Translations under genes and position numbers: made by a program
Assembly: GCA_964590645.1 (NCBI GenBank)
Contig: CAZPYJ010000004.1
Coordinates: 106,326 to 170,325 of the forward strand
Direction of reading: 5' to 3'
DNA: 64,000 nucleotides
Source of the DNA: JAGNHN01 sp964590645
GTDB lineage: Bacteria; Bacteroidota; Bacteroidia; Bacteroidales; JAGNHN01
Notes under the pieces: generated by a model
Databases searched by the model: none
What the model was told of the DNA's origin: nothing
The model's input: only the letters and a program-made list of their open reading frames with translations
Part shown: positions 27,801-36,616 of the stretch, in pieces
Layout: the number at the start of each line of letters is the position of its first letter
Position numbering within the stretch: position 1 is the first letter of the stretch

Positions 27801-30800
27801 ACCGATGTATATTATGTATTGTATTTCGGTGGAGTTGCTGTGGATACGATCAGCGGAACAACCAGCTTTGACCCGGTCAATGTTGTAGGAACTTATACTG
27901 TTGTTGGATACAAAGTAAGCAACGGTACGAATGTTTGGAATAATCCGCTCTTCGGTGTACCTGCAAGCTGGGAAACCATCTGTGTGGATACAATGGGCAC
28001 CATTGACGTATGTGAGTATGTACTGGTAGCTGTGGATGATCTGCGTTTCTACGATCAGGATCCTGCTACCCCCACTACGATGACTATTGATGGTGGAGAA
28101 GAAGGTTACATTACCGTTGATGTCAGTGGTGACTATCCTGGAGGCGCATTTGCCTGGGAAGTTAGTACCGATGGCGGTACCCTCTGGAATACGGTCGTTG
28201 ACGGCGGCATTTACAGTGGAGCTACCACTGACAGCCTCGTGATTGATCCGGTCAGCTATCCTTCAATGCAGGGATACCAGTATCGCTTCATCGTCACCGG
28301 ATACTGCAATGCAGATACCTCTGACGTGGTTACCCTGGAAGTACGTCCTGATATTACCCTTTATGCCGGCGAACCGAGCTGGGCTAAGAGTCTGGATACC
28401 GTACAGTGTGCCAATACCATCGAAATTCCGATTTATGCGGAGAACTTTGATATGGTTGGTTCTGCTTCACTCAATATCCTCTTCGATTACACTATAATGG
28501 ATTGGGTTGGACAGGCACTTGTTGATGTTCACCCTGCCCTTACTGATCCTGGTGTCATCTTCCAGTATGGACCTGGTATTGGTTCCGGCCGTGTTACTGT
28601 TTCCATCTTCAGTATGACCCCGATCAATATCGGTAACGATGTCCTCTTTAAGATTCCGTTCGAAATGCCTGCTACTGGCGGATACAGTACCCTTGAGTGG
28701 GATCTCGTGATTCCGGGTGCCAACCAGGTAACAGACGTGGCTACGGTCAGCCTGAAGACTACTTATGTAAATGGAAGTGTTACCGGTCGTTCACTGCCGA
28801 TCCCGGATGTTAATATCACTCCGAACCCGATCTGTGAAGGTGATGAGCTCTTCCTGACCGCGAATCCTTATTCCAACGAACCAGGTGGTAACCCTGTTAT
28901 CGGTATATGGCAAGTACCGAATAATGCGCGTGGCATCGGTGGATACCTCATCGACAACGACACCAGCCTGATTATGGAGTTGGCTGACAATGGTGATTAT
29001 ACCTACACCGCTACCGATCGTTACGGATGCGAGTTTGATACCACCGTTACCGTTCAGGTTAATCCGCTGCCCGAAGTATTCAATGTACTCGGTGGTGGTA
29101 CCGCTTGTGCCGGTAGTGCTGTTGAAATCAGCCTGGATGGATCACAGGAAGGCGTGAAATACTACCTGATGTACAATGGTAGTGTTCACCAGCCTGCCGG
29201 TTATCCTGCTTATATTATCAATGGTACCGGTGGACCGATCACCTTTGGTCCGGTTATCCCCGGAAATCAGATCCTGGGCTCTTATGCCTATACTGTAATG
29301 GCCATTGACACCACTGAGCCGACGCTTTGCGACGTGATGATGAATGGTGTAGCCATCGTAACCATCACCCCCAACCCGCTTTCATTCCCGCTCCGCGTGA
29401 TTGAGAACAGTGTTGCCAAGGTTTCAGGTGAATATTGCGAAGGAACAGGCGGATTGCCTGTGATCCTGGGCGGTTCTCAAAATAATGTTACCTACGAACT
29501 GTGGTACTCCCCTGTTTGCTGTGCGTGTCCGGATACAATGCTGGAAACCCGCACCGGTACAGGAAGCACCTTGTCCTTCGGTAACCAGGAACTTCCCGGA
29601 TACTATTTCGTACGCGCCATCAACAATACTACCGGTTGTGAAAGCGAAATGCAGAACTGTGTCTTCATTAAGATCAATCCGCTGCCCACAGCCCATATTA
29701 CCGGCGATGCCGAAATATGTGAAGGTGAAAGCACAGATCTTACTGTGACCTTCACTGGTAAAGCGCCTTTCTACGTAACCATCAATGGTGTTACCTATGG
29801 CCCGATCGCTACCACGAGCTGGTCTACCACCGTTACACCTCCTGTTGGAACTACTGTATACACCATCAGCAATGTTGAAGATGCCAATCTCTGTAACAAT
29901 ACCGGAACCGGTAGCGCTACTGTGGTTGTCAATCCTCTCCCCAATGCGCACGCCAGTTACTGGATGGATACCTATTGCGTTGGACAGACCATTTATCTCT
30001 TTGGTCAGCCGGGTGCAATGAGTTACGCCTGGACTGGTCCTGACGGATTTACTTCCACATTGCAGAATCCTGAGATTCCGAACAGCACATTGGCCAACGC
30101 TGGCTGGTACTACCTGACCGTAACCAATATCGTTACCGGTTGTGTAAATGTTGATTCTGTTGAAGTTGTGCTCAATACCCTGCCCATCGCCATTGCTATT
30201 GGTGACGAGGTTTGTGTAGGAGATGATATCACCCTGACAGGCTCTAACAGCTATGGTACCAGTAGCAGCATTGTTTCTTATACCTGGCGCTTCAATGGTG
30301 ATACCCTCACACACGATGCAGACACCGTATTTGGCCCTGCTACTACTGCTATGGCTGGTACTTACGAATTGTTCGTTGTTGATGGTAATGGTTGTACCGA
30401 TGATGCCAGCGCTACGGTTGTTGTTCACGCACTGCCCGTTGCTGACGCTGGAGCTGATCAGGACATCTGTCTTGGTGAGACTGCTATGCTCGTGGCTACA
30501 GGCGGTGACCTCTATTACTGGAGTACTGGTGAAACTACGGATACGATCTACGTAATGCCTACAGATACGGCTACTTATTATGTAACTGTGACCGAATTAC
30601 ACGGCAGCCAGCTTTCCTGTGAAAGTGTTGATACGGTGAGCGTGAATGTTCTTCCGCTGCCCGTACCTTACGAACTGACCCAGGATGGCATTTACTGCTT
30701 CGGTTGCTTCGGTATTCCTGTGAATCTGGTGAACAGTGATTTGGGGATCGATTACATCCTATATCATATGCCGCTTAACAGCAGTGTCTGGAGTCCTGTG

Positions 30801-33800
30801 GATACCCTCGCTGGCGTAGGTGGTGTATTGTACTTCGGTGATCTGGAAGTACCGGGTACCTACAAAGTACTTGGTGTGAATAGCCTTACCGGATGTCAGA
30901 GCTGGATGTCCAATGAGATTCTGATCAACCTTCGTCCTGCGCCTACCGCCAATTTTGACGGCGATGTGGATGTATGTGCCGATGAGTGTGAAACCCTTAC
31001 TGTAACCCTGACCGGCCTCACTCCATTCACGATCCATTATAGTGATGGTTCCGTGGTTGTGATGAATGATGCAGACCTGACCTATCTGGGTCTGGTAAGC
31101 GGAATTGAGACCTGGACGTATGAACTGACTGTCTGTGGTTCCACTGCACCTGCCTATATTGGCATTGACCTCGTAGAAGACAGTGTATGCTTCCGTACCG
31201 GTGATACCGCTTATATTAATGTATTGCCCCTGCCAGTTGCCTACGATGTGACGGGTGGTGGATACTACTGCAATATTGGTGTACCTGTCGGACTGGCCGG
31301 TAGCCAAATTGGCGTCAGCTATGTTCTGCATCTGAACGGCAGCCCGATGGATACCATTCCTGGAACCGGTGCTGCAATCAGCTTCGGTGCGCAGACCCAA
31401 CTGGGTACGTATACTGTAATGGGCATTAACGACCTGACCGGTTGTACCAACGATATGAACGGCTATGCCGAACTTACCGGAGGTAATCTGCCGATGGTTT
31501 ATGACCTTGAAGGCGACGGTTTCTACTGTGCCGGCGACTCCAGTCAGATCTGGATGAACTACAGTGAAATCGGAGTCACCTATGAGCTGCTGCTTAATGG
31601 TATTTCAACCGGAGTTAGCGTTGCCGGTACCGGTGGTATGATCAGCTTCGGTTATGTAACCGCTGTTGGAACCTATACCGTACAGGGTATTGATGATGTG
31701 ACTTCCTGCATCTCCCTGATGAATGGTGATGTAGATGTGGATATCGTTCCGCTGCCTACCGCCAATGTGAGTGGTTCCACCACGATCTGCAGCGGTGACA
31801 ATGCGGCCATTACGGTTACCTTTACAGGTACACCTCCTTTCAGCTTCGTACTGAACGGGATCAGCTATTCTACCAGCAATTATGTCTGGACGAATAACTT
31901 CAGCCCGATGAGCACCACCACCTACGCTGTAAGTCTTGTAGAAGACCTCTACTGTTCCAATACAGGTGGTGATACCGCTCTGGTTACCGTCAGCAAGCCT
32001 ACTGCCTACACGATCACCGGTGGTGGTGTGTATTGCGAGGGTGGCGCTGGTAAGGTGATTGGTTTGAACGGTTCACAAATAGGTGTTACCTACGAACTCT
32101 ACCTGAACGGTGTAGCTACAGGTCAATTTGTCGCTGGAAGTGGCGCTGCCATTAGCTTCGGAAACCAAACTGCCGCTGGTGTCTACTCCATCGTAGGTAC
32201 CTTTGATGTCGGTGGTTGTTCCGGAAATATGACAGGAACCTTAACCATCTCCATCAACCCATTACCGATGGTGTTCAATGTAACCGGTGGTGATTCCTGC
32301 TGTATGGGCTGTGAAATTATCTTCATTGGCCTGGATAGCACCGAAGCGAATTCCAACATTCGTTACGAGCTTTGGAGAAACGGTTCATTGTACAACAACC
32401 CGAACTTTGCACCTAAATATGGAACCGGTGCTGCGATTGAGTGGGGTTATATGACACAAGCTGGTACCTATACCATCCGTGCGGTGAATGAAGTTACCGG
32501 TTGTGCCACCTTTATGAATGGCTCTGCTGTTGCCTTCTTCTTCCCCGAACCTGCTGCTAGCATTGCCGGTGATGATACCCTCTGTTACGGTGAAACTGCT
32601 GATATTACCATCACCTTTACCGCTGGAACACCGCCTTTCAGTGTCCTGGTATTCGAAGATGGAGATACCCTGCAGTATTTCAACAATATCCCCGGACCTA
32701 TCTTTACTTATACCACTCCTGTGCTTAGTGCAGGTGTACATACCTATGCTCTTGTTGAGGTTGCTGATGCAGAATGTTTCGCCACAGCTACCGGCTCTGC
32801 CACAGTGGTGGTCAACGCTCTGCCTCAGGTTAATCTGAGTATGTATGACGGTTATTGTGTAGATGCTCCTGCCGACACCCTGGTTATGGGTTATCCGATG
32901 GGTGGAACTTATACCATCAATGGTAATCCCGCTGTGGTATTTGACCCCGCCGCCCTCGGCGTTGGTGTACATCTTGTAGAGTATACATACACAGATATGA
33001 ATGGCTGTACCAACAGTGCTTCTATGGACGTGGAAGTATATGAACTGCCTGTATGTTCCGTCACAGGAGGCACCCTCTGCATAGATGGTGATATCATCAC
33101 GCTTGCTACTGGTATGCCTGCAGGTGGTACCTACTATGTCGACGGTGTAGCTACATCTACCTTCGATCCTGCAGTTTATGGTGTAGGTGGTTACGAACTG
33201 ACGTATGTATATGTTGACTCCAATGGCTGCGAATGCAGTGCAATGGACAGCATCTTCGTAACCGACCTTCCTGTGGTGACCATCGATCCTATCGCTGACG
33301 TTTGCGCCAATGATGCACCTGTTGCACTCACAGCTAGTCCAGCCGGTGGTGTATTCAGTGGTTCTGGTGTTGTTGGTAATACCTTCGATCCTACCCTGGT
33401 TACTCCTGGAATGTGTTATGAGATTGTCTACACCATCAGTGTTGGGGTTTGCGCTAATTCTGATACCATTCTTGTCTGTGTTAATACCTTACCGATGGAT
33501 ATGCCGCTTGTTGGTGATACCCTGGTTTGCGAATTTACCAACCAGGATATTGGCCTTGGCTCTACAGAAGCTGGTATTACTTACCAGTTGTATCGCAACG
33601 GCAATATCATCAACGGTCAGCTGATCACTGGAACGGGAAGTCCGATGAGCTTCGGTACCCAGTCACAAGCAGGTACATATACTGTATATGCTGAGAATCC
33701 TGTAACCGGTTGCGGCCGCTTCCTCACTGATAACGCTGTAATCACTTGGATTCCGTTGCCAACAGTTACCACCTTTGGTAATGGTACACATTGTACAGGC

Positions 33801-36545
33801 GACAGCACCGCAGTGGAATTTGTCTTCACCGGTACACCTCCGTTCACCCTCGAGTACAATATCAACGGTGCCGACTATGTGGTTAGTGGTATTATGACTT
33901 ACTCCTACACACTGGAGTTCCTGAATCTTACCACTAATCTCAACATTACAAATGTTACTATTATCGACCTGACTTGCTACAATGATGGCAATCCTGTTAC
34001 AATCACTGTTCTTCCTGCTACTGCTGATGTCAGCATCGTTGGTGGTGGTGAGTATTGTGAAGGTGAAGCCGGTGTAACTGTAGGTCTTGACAGTACCGTT
34101 GTTGGTGCGTTCTATGAACTGTACAAGGATGGCGTTGCTACGGGTGATGTCTTAGTAGGTAATGGTACTGCAATGACTTTCGTAGGTCTGCAGACAGCCG
34201 GCACTTACACTGCCATCGCTACAGCTTCTGGCAGCTGCCAGACCGCCGTTCTCGGTTCTGTAGTTGTGGTTGAGAATCCGCTGCCAACAGTTTCTGCCTT
34301 CGCTACGATGGATACCATCTGTATCGGCGAAAGCACTGACCTTATGGCTACAGGTGCCGACAGCTATGAATGGAATACCGGTGATCTGACTGCCAGCATC
34401 ACTGTTAGTCCGACTGTTACTACTACCTATACCGTGACAGGTACCACCACCGCCGGCTGCGAAGCCACGGCTGATGTTACCGTTGTGGTCAATGCTGCTC
34501 CTGTAGTGACTGCTACTGCTTCTCAAATGAGCATCTGTCTCGGACTGAGTACAGACCTTACCGCTGCAGGTGCAGTATCCTACGAATGGAGTACTGGTGA
34601 AACCACAGCAATCATCACGGTTAATCCTAGCGTTACTACCACTTACTATGTAACTGGTACCGATGCCAACGGATGTACCGCTGAAGCTATGGTTGAAGTA
34701 GAAGTATTTACCAACCCGGTTGTTGATGTTACTCCGAGTGCTGCTGAGATCTGCTTAGGTGACGATGTTACCTTGACCGCTGGCGGTGCGGATACGTATG
34801 AGTGGAATACTGGTGATATGACCGCTGCCATTACGGTAAGCCCAACATCTACCACTACTTATACAGTGACTGGTACTGTTGCCGGTGGTTGTACCGCTGA
34901 AGCTTCTGTTACGGTTACTGTCAATGCACTTCCGACAGTTGAGGTTACCCCTGCTTCAGCAGTTATCTGCGAAGGCGACGATGTAAGCCTGACTGCTTCT
35001 GGTGCTGTCAGTTATCTCTGGAGTAACGGTGCTACCACAGCTACAATTATTGTTAGTCCGATGGCTACTACCACTTACACTGTAACTGGTACAAGTGCTG
35101 AAGGCTGCGAAAATGTTGCCAGTGCAACGGTTACCGTAAGCGCACCTCAGGCCGTAGATGCTGGTCTTGACCAGACTATCACCGGTGGTGGAAGCGCTAC
35201 CCTCACTGCAACTGTAACTGGTGGCAGTGGTGACTTCGCTTACTACTGGACCCCGGGTGGTGAAACTACAGCCTCCATCGTTGTATCACCGACCGATACT
35301 ACTACCTACTATGTTGAAGTAACTGACAACATCAGTGGTTGTGTGGTAAGCGATATGGTTACTGTTAATGTGATCAGCGTGGTGGGTGACCTTGCAGGTG
35401 TTGTTACCTATAAGAACGCTGCCGGTACCCCGATGACCAATACCCCGGTTGTCCTGATGAAGAATGGTGCACCTGTTGCCTCCACGATGACGGATGCCAA
35501 CGGAGCCTATACCTTCACAGGTGTATATGCCGGTTCGTACACTGTCGTTGCTGAGCCTACCAAGGCCTGGGGCGGTGCTAACTCCAACGATGCGCTCCTG
35601 ATTCTGAAGCATTCTGTTAGCCTCGAACTGTTGAGCGGTCTGAACCTTGCAGCTGCCGATGTTACCGGTGAAGGCTTCGTGAATGCTACTGACGCTCTCC
35701 AGGTTGCACAACGCTTCGTTACCCTCATCAACTCCTTCGCTGCTGGTGACTGGGTAAGTGATGCTACCCCTGTTACCATCTCCTCTGCCGGTCTTGTAAG
35801 TGGTGTGGATGTACAGGTACTGTGTATGGGTGATGTGAACGGCTCCTTTACTCCCGCTGCCAAGGCTACTGTGGAAATCAGCAGCAATGGTACAATGGAG
35901 ATCAATTCTTTCGAAACAGTAGAAGTCCCGGTATCCGTAAGCAAGGATATGACCGTCGGTGCGATTTCACTCGTACTCGACTATCCGGAAGACGCAGTTG
36001 AGGTAGAAGGAGTACTGCTGGGTACCAAGGAATCCAGCAGCCTCCTCTACACTGACTACAACGGCGTGCTGAGGATTTCCTGGTATGATATGAACGCTCG
36101 CCAGACCAATGCTGGTGAAGCCCTCGTAACCCTGAAACTGCGTATCAAAGACCTGAGTTATGTGTTGAGTGATGTGATTGAAATCACTACCACCAATGAA
36201 AGCCAGATTGGCGATGCCAGTGCCACTGTTCAGAATGTAAACCTGACAATGCCTAAGCTCACTGTTGCTACAGAAAGCTTCTCCATTGCCAACTACCCGA
36301 ACCCCTTCAGCAACACTACTCAGTTTAAGTATTCACTGCCTGTAAATGGTAAGGTTAGCCTGAAGGTTTACAATGTACTCGGTGAGCAGGTTAGCGTACT
36401 GCTTGACAACCAGGCTCAGGAAGCCGGAAACTACAAAGTGGATTTCCGAGCCAACAACCTGAGCCCGGGAACCTACACCTATCGCTTCGAAGTGAAGGGT
36501 GCACAGCAGTTCAGCAAAACCGGTATGATGGTTCTCACCAGATAA
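21822..36545 (+). CDS. giant T9SS-secreted multidomain adhesin (about 4900 aa)
   Basis: About 4907 residues. A signal peptide ends at VSA-Q near residue 51; ATG 21891 (MKTKTTLSRAG) would give a more normal leader than ATG 21822. A MAM/jelly-roll-like domain spans about 187-372 (WFEDFNSG...DNINIYE). SprB/PKD-like repeats follow (GGxPPfTxxW, TTYTVTVTD). The centre (about 1070-4150) has about 13 copies of an 80-95 residue module around YC.G, YELY.NG, SFG, TYTV and PLP, alternating with TG.PPF modules and two cohesin-like regions, one at about 2174-2320. Near the end come four Ig-like CxGxxxxLTAxGAxxYxWxxG repeats, a transthyretin-like unit (4522-4580), a dockerin-like unit (4581-4646), a cohesin-like unit (4680-4815) and a type A sorting domain (YPNPF to MVLTR, about 4821-4907). 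It is exported by T9SS to the cell surface; the ligand is unknown. Confidence 0.93.
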   Translation: METNNFTLMKATNLKYIQTKSTLMKTKTTLSRAGLIVAIMLLAFWSTVSAQPADTADFRAQRMTNPIEILNGGFGQTVDTDIDALTLTMRNISAGHNVGDTSFGIVLVIDGTIIDTITKADWVTNKSFAGNQGKAFDFANVPLTDPGLYEIKWYPVPVGSGYHELNTGNDTGTVTLRIHQWIAPVANAWFEDFNSGQGYTYSEALAYQNNWMFGNLPAIAGSGDYWYRSLSPVKTYLPLGEISYVQLPTFDFTGFDFDPVIEMDVLYETTSGYGIALYYSTNGVDYFPVGGYNTTDIYAQNWYNTPIMNFIGGPGWSGSSNGWETVSHTLTGMAGENTVYLRMAFVGEQGSPTKSSPEDVAFDNINIYESFGVFIDADASPVVPSDNKFYSTMRGQTVTLTADVRGGTPPFTINWYSMKVDAYHFWDWWFKNLSFHFPSSPALPHFDYWVGLATWTCDSLGQGPSITVTPDSSTFYYAVVNNDQFTPCDGSNNIAWPYDGNSGGGLKAGPVFVYGAAAIAVLDSLTVEAEFDGHNVCDTAVTPAYAFPSGGMPPYTYAWSPTATLASGATDSIAYSVANVTTTYTVTVTDFFGNTATDDVTISVVSGYPFVDIVPNNALLCEDDSVMLTAYGGSGWSWYTVPPGAATFSDSNGVNTWVIPTGTVSSFDVWVDMTSSCGNASATMQLEIKPRPAAPTMVSWYLEACDTDPVIDLFASVSPSPGGGTFSGPGVVNGLFDPSTTDPPSASFPAPFADYYFITYTIKGANGCTADSAIFIDLFPNPESYTDILGVDTVCLNDIESYDLDSLAAYTDTVEYAVTGGTITNVSGTFGETIEVQWDAVGVGVITATIYNPYCTGTISYTVIVNPLPVFDIVSFAGATQVADTFIYCESEIDSLYADITPGMGSGFGGYEVNWLVFDYPSMTLLASYNNEIGLPEAAAVNTLPLNTDIQYYLVYASVTDSSTGCEVSDSVFVKVFNTPEGDFFAPGFDTIFACIDACEAASDLSIYGADSFNIYDSYGNIYTSAGQIFPAVCWDTIYSAPDTVTFYAEFFLNGCMGMDSAVLVLWELPEVYNLTHDGDLEFCWNTAGPELYMDNSDGEDSYDLYRDGALVATVAGDGDSITFGNWNIPGEYWVVATDTLTGCVNYMSDTLTLISDTIVIDLISEFDTVCPTFTSRMTVDFLSDTSNYGPFTFAWNPVGSKFTPDGYGEGIARPGSVTTLYSVTVTGTDPLCTATDNFELAVWNGSIASIGDSANGLANVSDTSICLGSSIDLQVSWTLGDAPITSVTWNPMTGVTPDNHLNNPVGATFSTTAATTYTVTIQDANGCVAHDSVNVFVNVAPIVKINNDIPAAICPGSDTTLVAGVTFGTGPYTYTWSPATGDPSVVYENNDTLVVSPAVTTTYYLTVYDAGLNCYGYASLTVEVIDAPVIVSMGEPYFTCQWGEINLAPVITGSPANFAWTQVAGPAALPPITATQNPTIAMNGILNGLYQVELAIVDGNGCEAIDSAYINVTIGPSISAGADQYICEGTTVTLTGQGGNGTTSYSWYSDTSYGAGSLIANYVSIDVTPSVTTTYYLRVNNDSCGVATSQVTVYVHPATPVFFDGLAAGYCEVEDPITLTNVSPVGGTFSGEGVDPVTGVFDPGAVTTKDAPITILYEYADSTVYPLYPVCVYSHSMTTTVWSTPIVTIGTVAPVCADAAAFPVTDFAGMPAGGSYEIDGNPVAGNVDPATLGAGIFDVWYYYTDANGCSDSAMTTFEVYALPMKYDLIATSPTNAGHYCDGDSADITLDNSEVDVTYDLYLKTSMISTATFQNSVAGTGTAISFGQFASNGFYYVLATNDTSGCSSAASDTVQLIQEELPQQFNLIVENGGHYCEDFACETTTCDGVRIGMYSTNREDKYFLYMVGNPAPVAEMNGTVPSGGAKWFPGKFTAAGDYYVMAVDTSTPANCPQWMLDTVTITIDPKPVVQSLSKDNVCQCPGEFTTISIAAAETDVYYVLYFGGVAVDTISGTTSFDPVNVVGTYTVVGYKVSNGTNVWNNPLFGVPASWETICVDTMGTIDVCEYVLVAVDDLRFYDQDPATPTTMTIDGGEEGYITVDVSGDYPGGAFAWEVSTDGGTLWNTVVDGGIYSGATTDSLVIDPVSYPSMQGYQYRFIVTGYCNADTSDVVTLEVRPDITLYAGEPSWAKSLDTVQCANTIEIPIYAENFDMVGSASLNILFDYTIMDWVGQALVDVHPALTDPGVIFQYGPGIGSGRVTVSIFSMTPINIGNDVLFKIPFEMPATGGYSTLEWDLVIPGANQVTDVATVSLKTTYVNGSVTGRSLPIPDVNITPNPICEGDELFLTANPYSNEPGGNPVIGIWQVPNNARGIGGYLIDNDTSLIMELADNGDYTYTATDRYGCEFDTTVTVQVNPLPEVFNVLGGGTACAGSAVEISLDGSQEGVKYYLMYNGSVHQPAGYPAYIINGTGGPITFGPVIPGNQILGSYAYTVMAIDTTEPTLCDVMMNGVAIVTITPNPLSFPLRVIENSVAKVSGEYCEGTGGLPVILGGSQNNVTYELWYSPVCCACPDTMLETRTGTGSTLSFGNQELPGYYFVRAINNTTGCESEMQNCVFIKINPLPTAHITGDAEICEGESTDLTVTFTGKAPFYVTINGVTYGPIATTSWSTTVTPPVGTTVYTISNVEDANLCNNTGTGSATVVVNPLPNAHASYWMDTYCVGQTIYLFGQPGAMSYAWTGPDGFTSTLQNPEIPNSTLANAGWYYLTVTNIVTGCVNVDSVEVVLNTLPIAIAIGDEVCVGDDITLTGSNSYGTSSSIVSYTWRFNGDTLTHDADTVFGPATTAMAGTYELFVVDGNGCTDDASATVVVHALPVADAGADQDICLGETAMLVATGGDLYYWSTGETTDTIYVMPTDTATYYVTVTELHGSQLSCESVDTVSVNVLPLPVPYELTQDGIYCFGCFGIPVNLVNSDLGIDYILYHMPLNSSVWSPVDTLAGVGGVLYFGDLEVPGTYKVLGVNSLTGCQSWMSNEILINLRPAPTANFDGDVDVCADECETLTVTLTGLTPFTIHYSDGSVVVMNDADLTYLGLVSGIETWTYELTVCGSTAPAYIGIDLVEDSVCFRTGDTAYINVLPLPVAYDVTGGGYYCNIGVPVGLAGSQIGVSYVLHLNGSPMDTIPGTGAAISFGAQTQLGTYTVMGINDLTGCTNDMNGYAELTGGNLPMVYDLEGDGFYCAGDSSQIWMNYSEIGVTYELLLNGISTGVSVAGTGGMISFGYVTAVGTYTVQGIDDVTSCISLMNGDVDVDIVPLPTANVSGSTTICSGDNAAITVTFTGTPPFSFVLNGISYSTSNYVWTNNFSPMSTTTYAVSLVEDLYCSNTGGDTALVTVSKPTAYTITGGGVYCEGGAGKVIGLNGSQIGVTYELYLNGVATGQFVAGSGAAISFGNQTAAGVYSIVGTFDVGGCSGNMTGTLTISINPLPMVFNVTGGDSCCMGCEIIFIGLDSTEANSNIRYELWRNGSLYNNPNFAPKYGTGAAIEWGYMTQAGTYTIRAVNEVTGCATFMNGSAVAFFFPEPAASIAGDDTLCYGETADITITFTAGTPPFSVLVFEDGDTLQYFNNIPGPIFTYTTPVLSAGVHTYALVEVADAECFATATGSATVVVNALPQVNLSMYDGYCVDAPADTLVMGYPMGGTYTINGNPAVVFDPAALGVGVHLVEYTYTDMNGCTNSASMDVEVYELPVCSVTGGTLCIDGDIITLATGMPAGGTYYVDGVATSTFDPAVYGVGGYELTYVYVDSNGCECSAMDSIFVTDLPVVTIDPIADVCANDAPVALTASPAGGVFSGSGVVGNTFDPTLVTPGMCYEIVYTISVGVCANSDTILVCVNTLPMDMPLVGDTLVCEFTNQDIGLGSTEAGITYQLYRNGNIINGQLITGTGSPMSFGTQSQAGTYTVYAENPVTGCGRFLTDNAVITWIPLPTVTTFGNGTHCTGDSTAVEFVFTGTPPFTLEYNINGADYVVSGIMTYSYTLEFLNLTTNLNITNVTIIDLTCYNDGNPVTITVLPATADVSIVGGGEYCEGEAGVTVGLDSTVVGAFYELYKDGVATGDVLVGNGTAMTFVGLQTAGTYTAIATASGSCQTAVLGSVVVVENPLPTVSAFATMDTICIGESTDLMATGADSYEWNTGDLTASITVSPTVTTTYTVTGTTTAGCEATADVTVVVNAAPVVTATASQMSICLGLSTDLTAAGAVSYEWSTGETTAIITVNPSVTTTYYVTGTDANGCTAEAMVEVEVFTNPVVDVTPSAAEICLGDDVTLTAGGADTYEWNTGDMTAAITVSPTSTTTYTVTGTVAGGCTAEASVTVTVNALPTVEVTPASAVICEGDDVSLTASGAVSYLWSNGATTATIIVSPMATTTYTVTGTSAEGCENVASATVTVSAPQAVDAGLDQTITGGGSATLTATVTGGSGDFAYYWTPGGETTASIVVSPTDTTTYYVEVTDNISGCVVSDMVTVNVISVVGDLAGVVTYKNAAGTPMTNTPVVLMKNGAPVASTMTDANGAYTFTGVYAGSYTVVAEPTKAWGGANSNDALLILKHSVSLELLSGLNLAAADVTGEGFVNATDALQVAQRFVTLINSFAAGDWVSDATPVTISSAGLVSGVDVQVLCMGDVNGSFTPAAKATVEISSNGTMEINSFETVEVPVSVSKDMTVGAISLVLDYPEDAVEVEGVLLGTKESSSLLYTDYNGVLRISWYDMNARQTNAGEALVTLKLRIKDLSYVLSDVIEITTTNESQIGDASATVQNVNLTMPKLTVATESFSIANYPNPFSNTTQFKYSLPVNGKVSLKVYNVLGEQVSVLLDNQAQEAGNYKVDFRANNLSPGTYTYRFEVKGAQQFSKTGMMVLTR
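25021..34270 (+). repeat. array of about 13 diverged 'YC-YELY-SFG-PLP' modules
   Basis: The recurrent protein module inside the giant gene reads roughly: [PLP-x-x-Y/F] ... G-x-Y-C-x-G ... G-S-x-x-G-V-x-Y-E-L-Y-x-N-G ... G-T-G-x-x-x-S-F-G ... G-T-Y-T-V ... C-x-x-x-M-x-G. Clear copies begin near 25027, 27108, 27406, 27718, 29068, 29386, 30656, 31228, 31492, 31996, 32266, 33490 and 34021. Copies are diverged at DNA level, so the array is old and not a slippage product. Spacing is irregular because five 'ITxTFTGxxPF' modules and others are interleaved. Confidence 0.7.
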
Positions 36546-36568
36546 TCTAAGGCTGAGATAAGAAAAAA

Positions 36569-36600
36569 GAGGCTGTCGAAAGGCAGCCTCTTTTTTTTTT
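36569..36600 (+). terminator. terminator of giant adhesin gene (bidirectional)
   Basis: GAGGCTG (36569-36575)/CAGCCTC (36584-36590) stem with an 8-nt loop, then ten T. The A-run on the left side would also serve the converging rsmG transcript. Confidence 0.85.
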
Positions 36601-36616
36601 GAGATAAGGACGTGTT

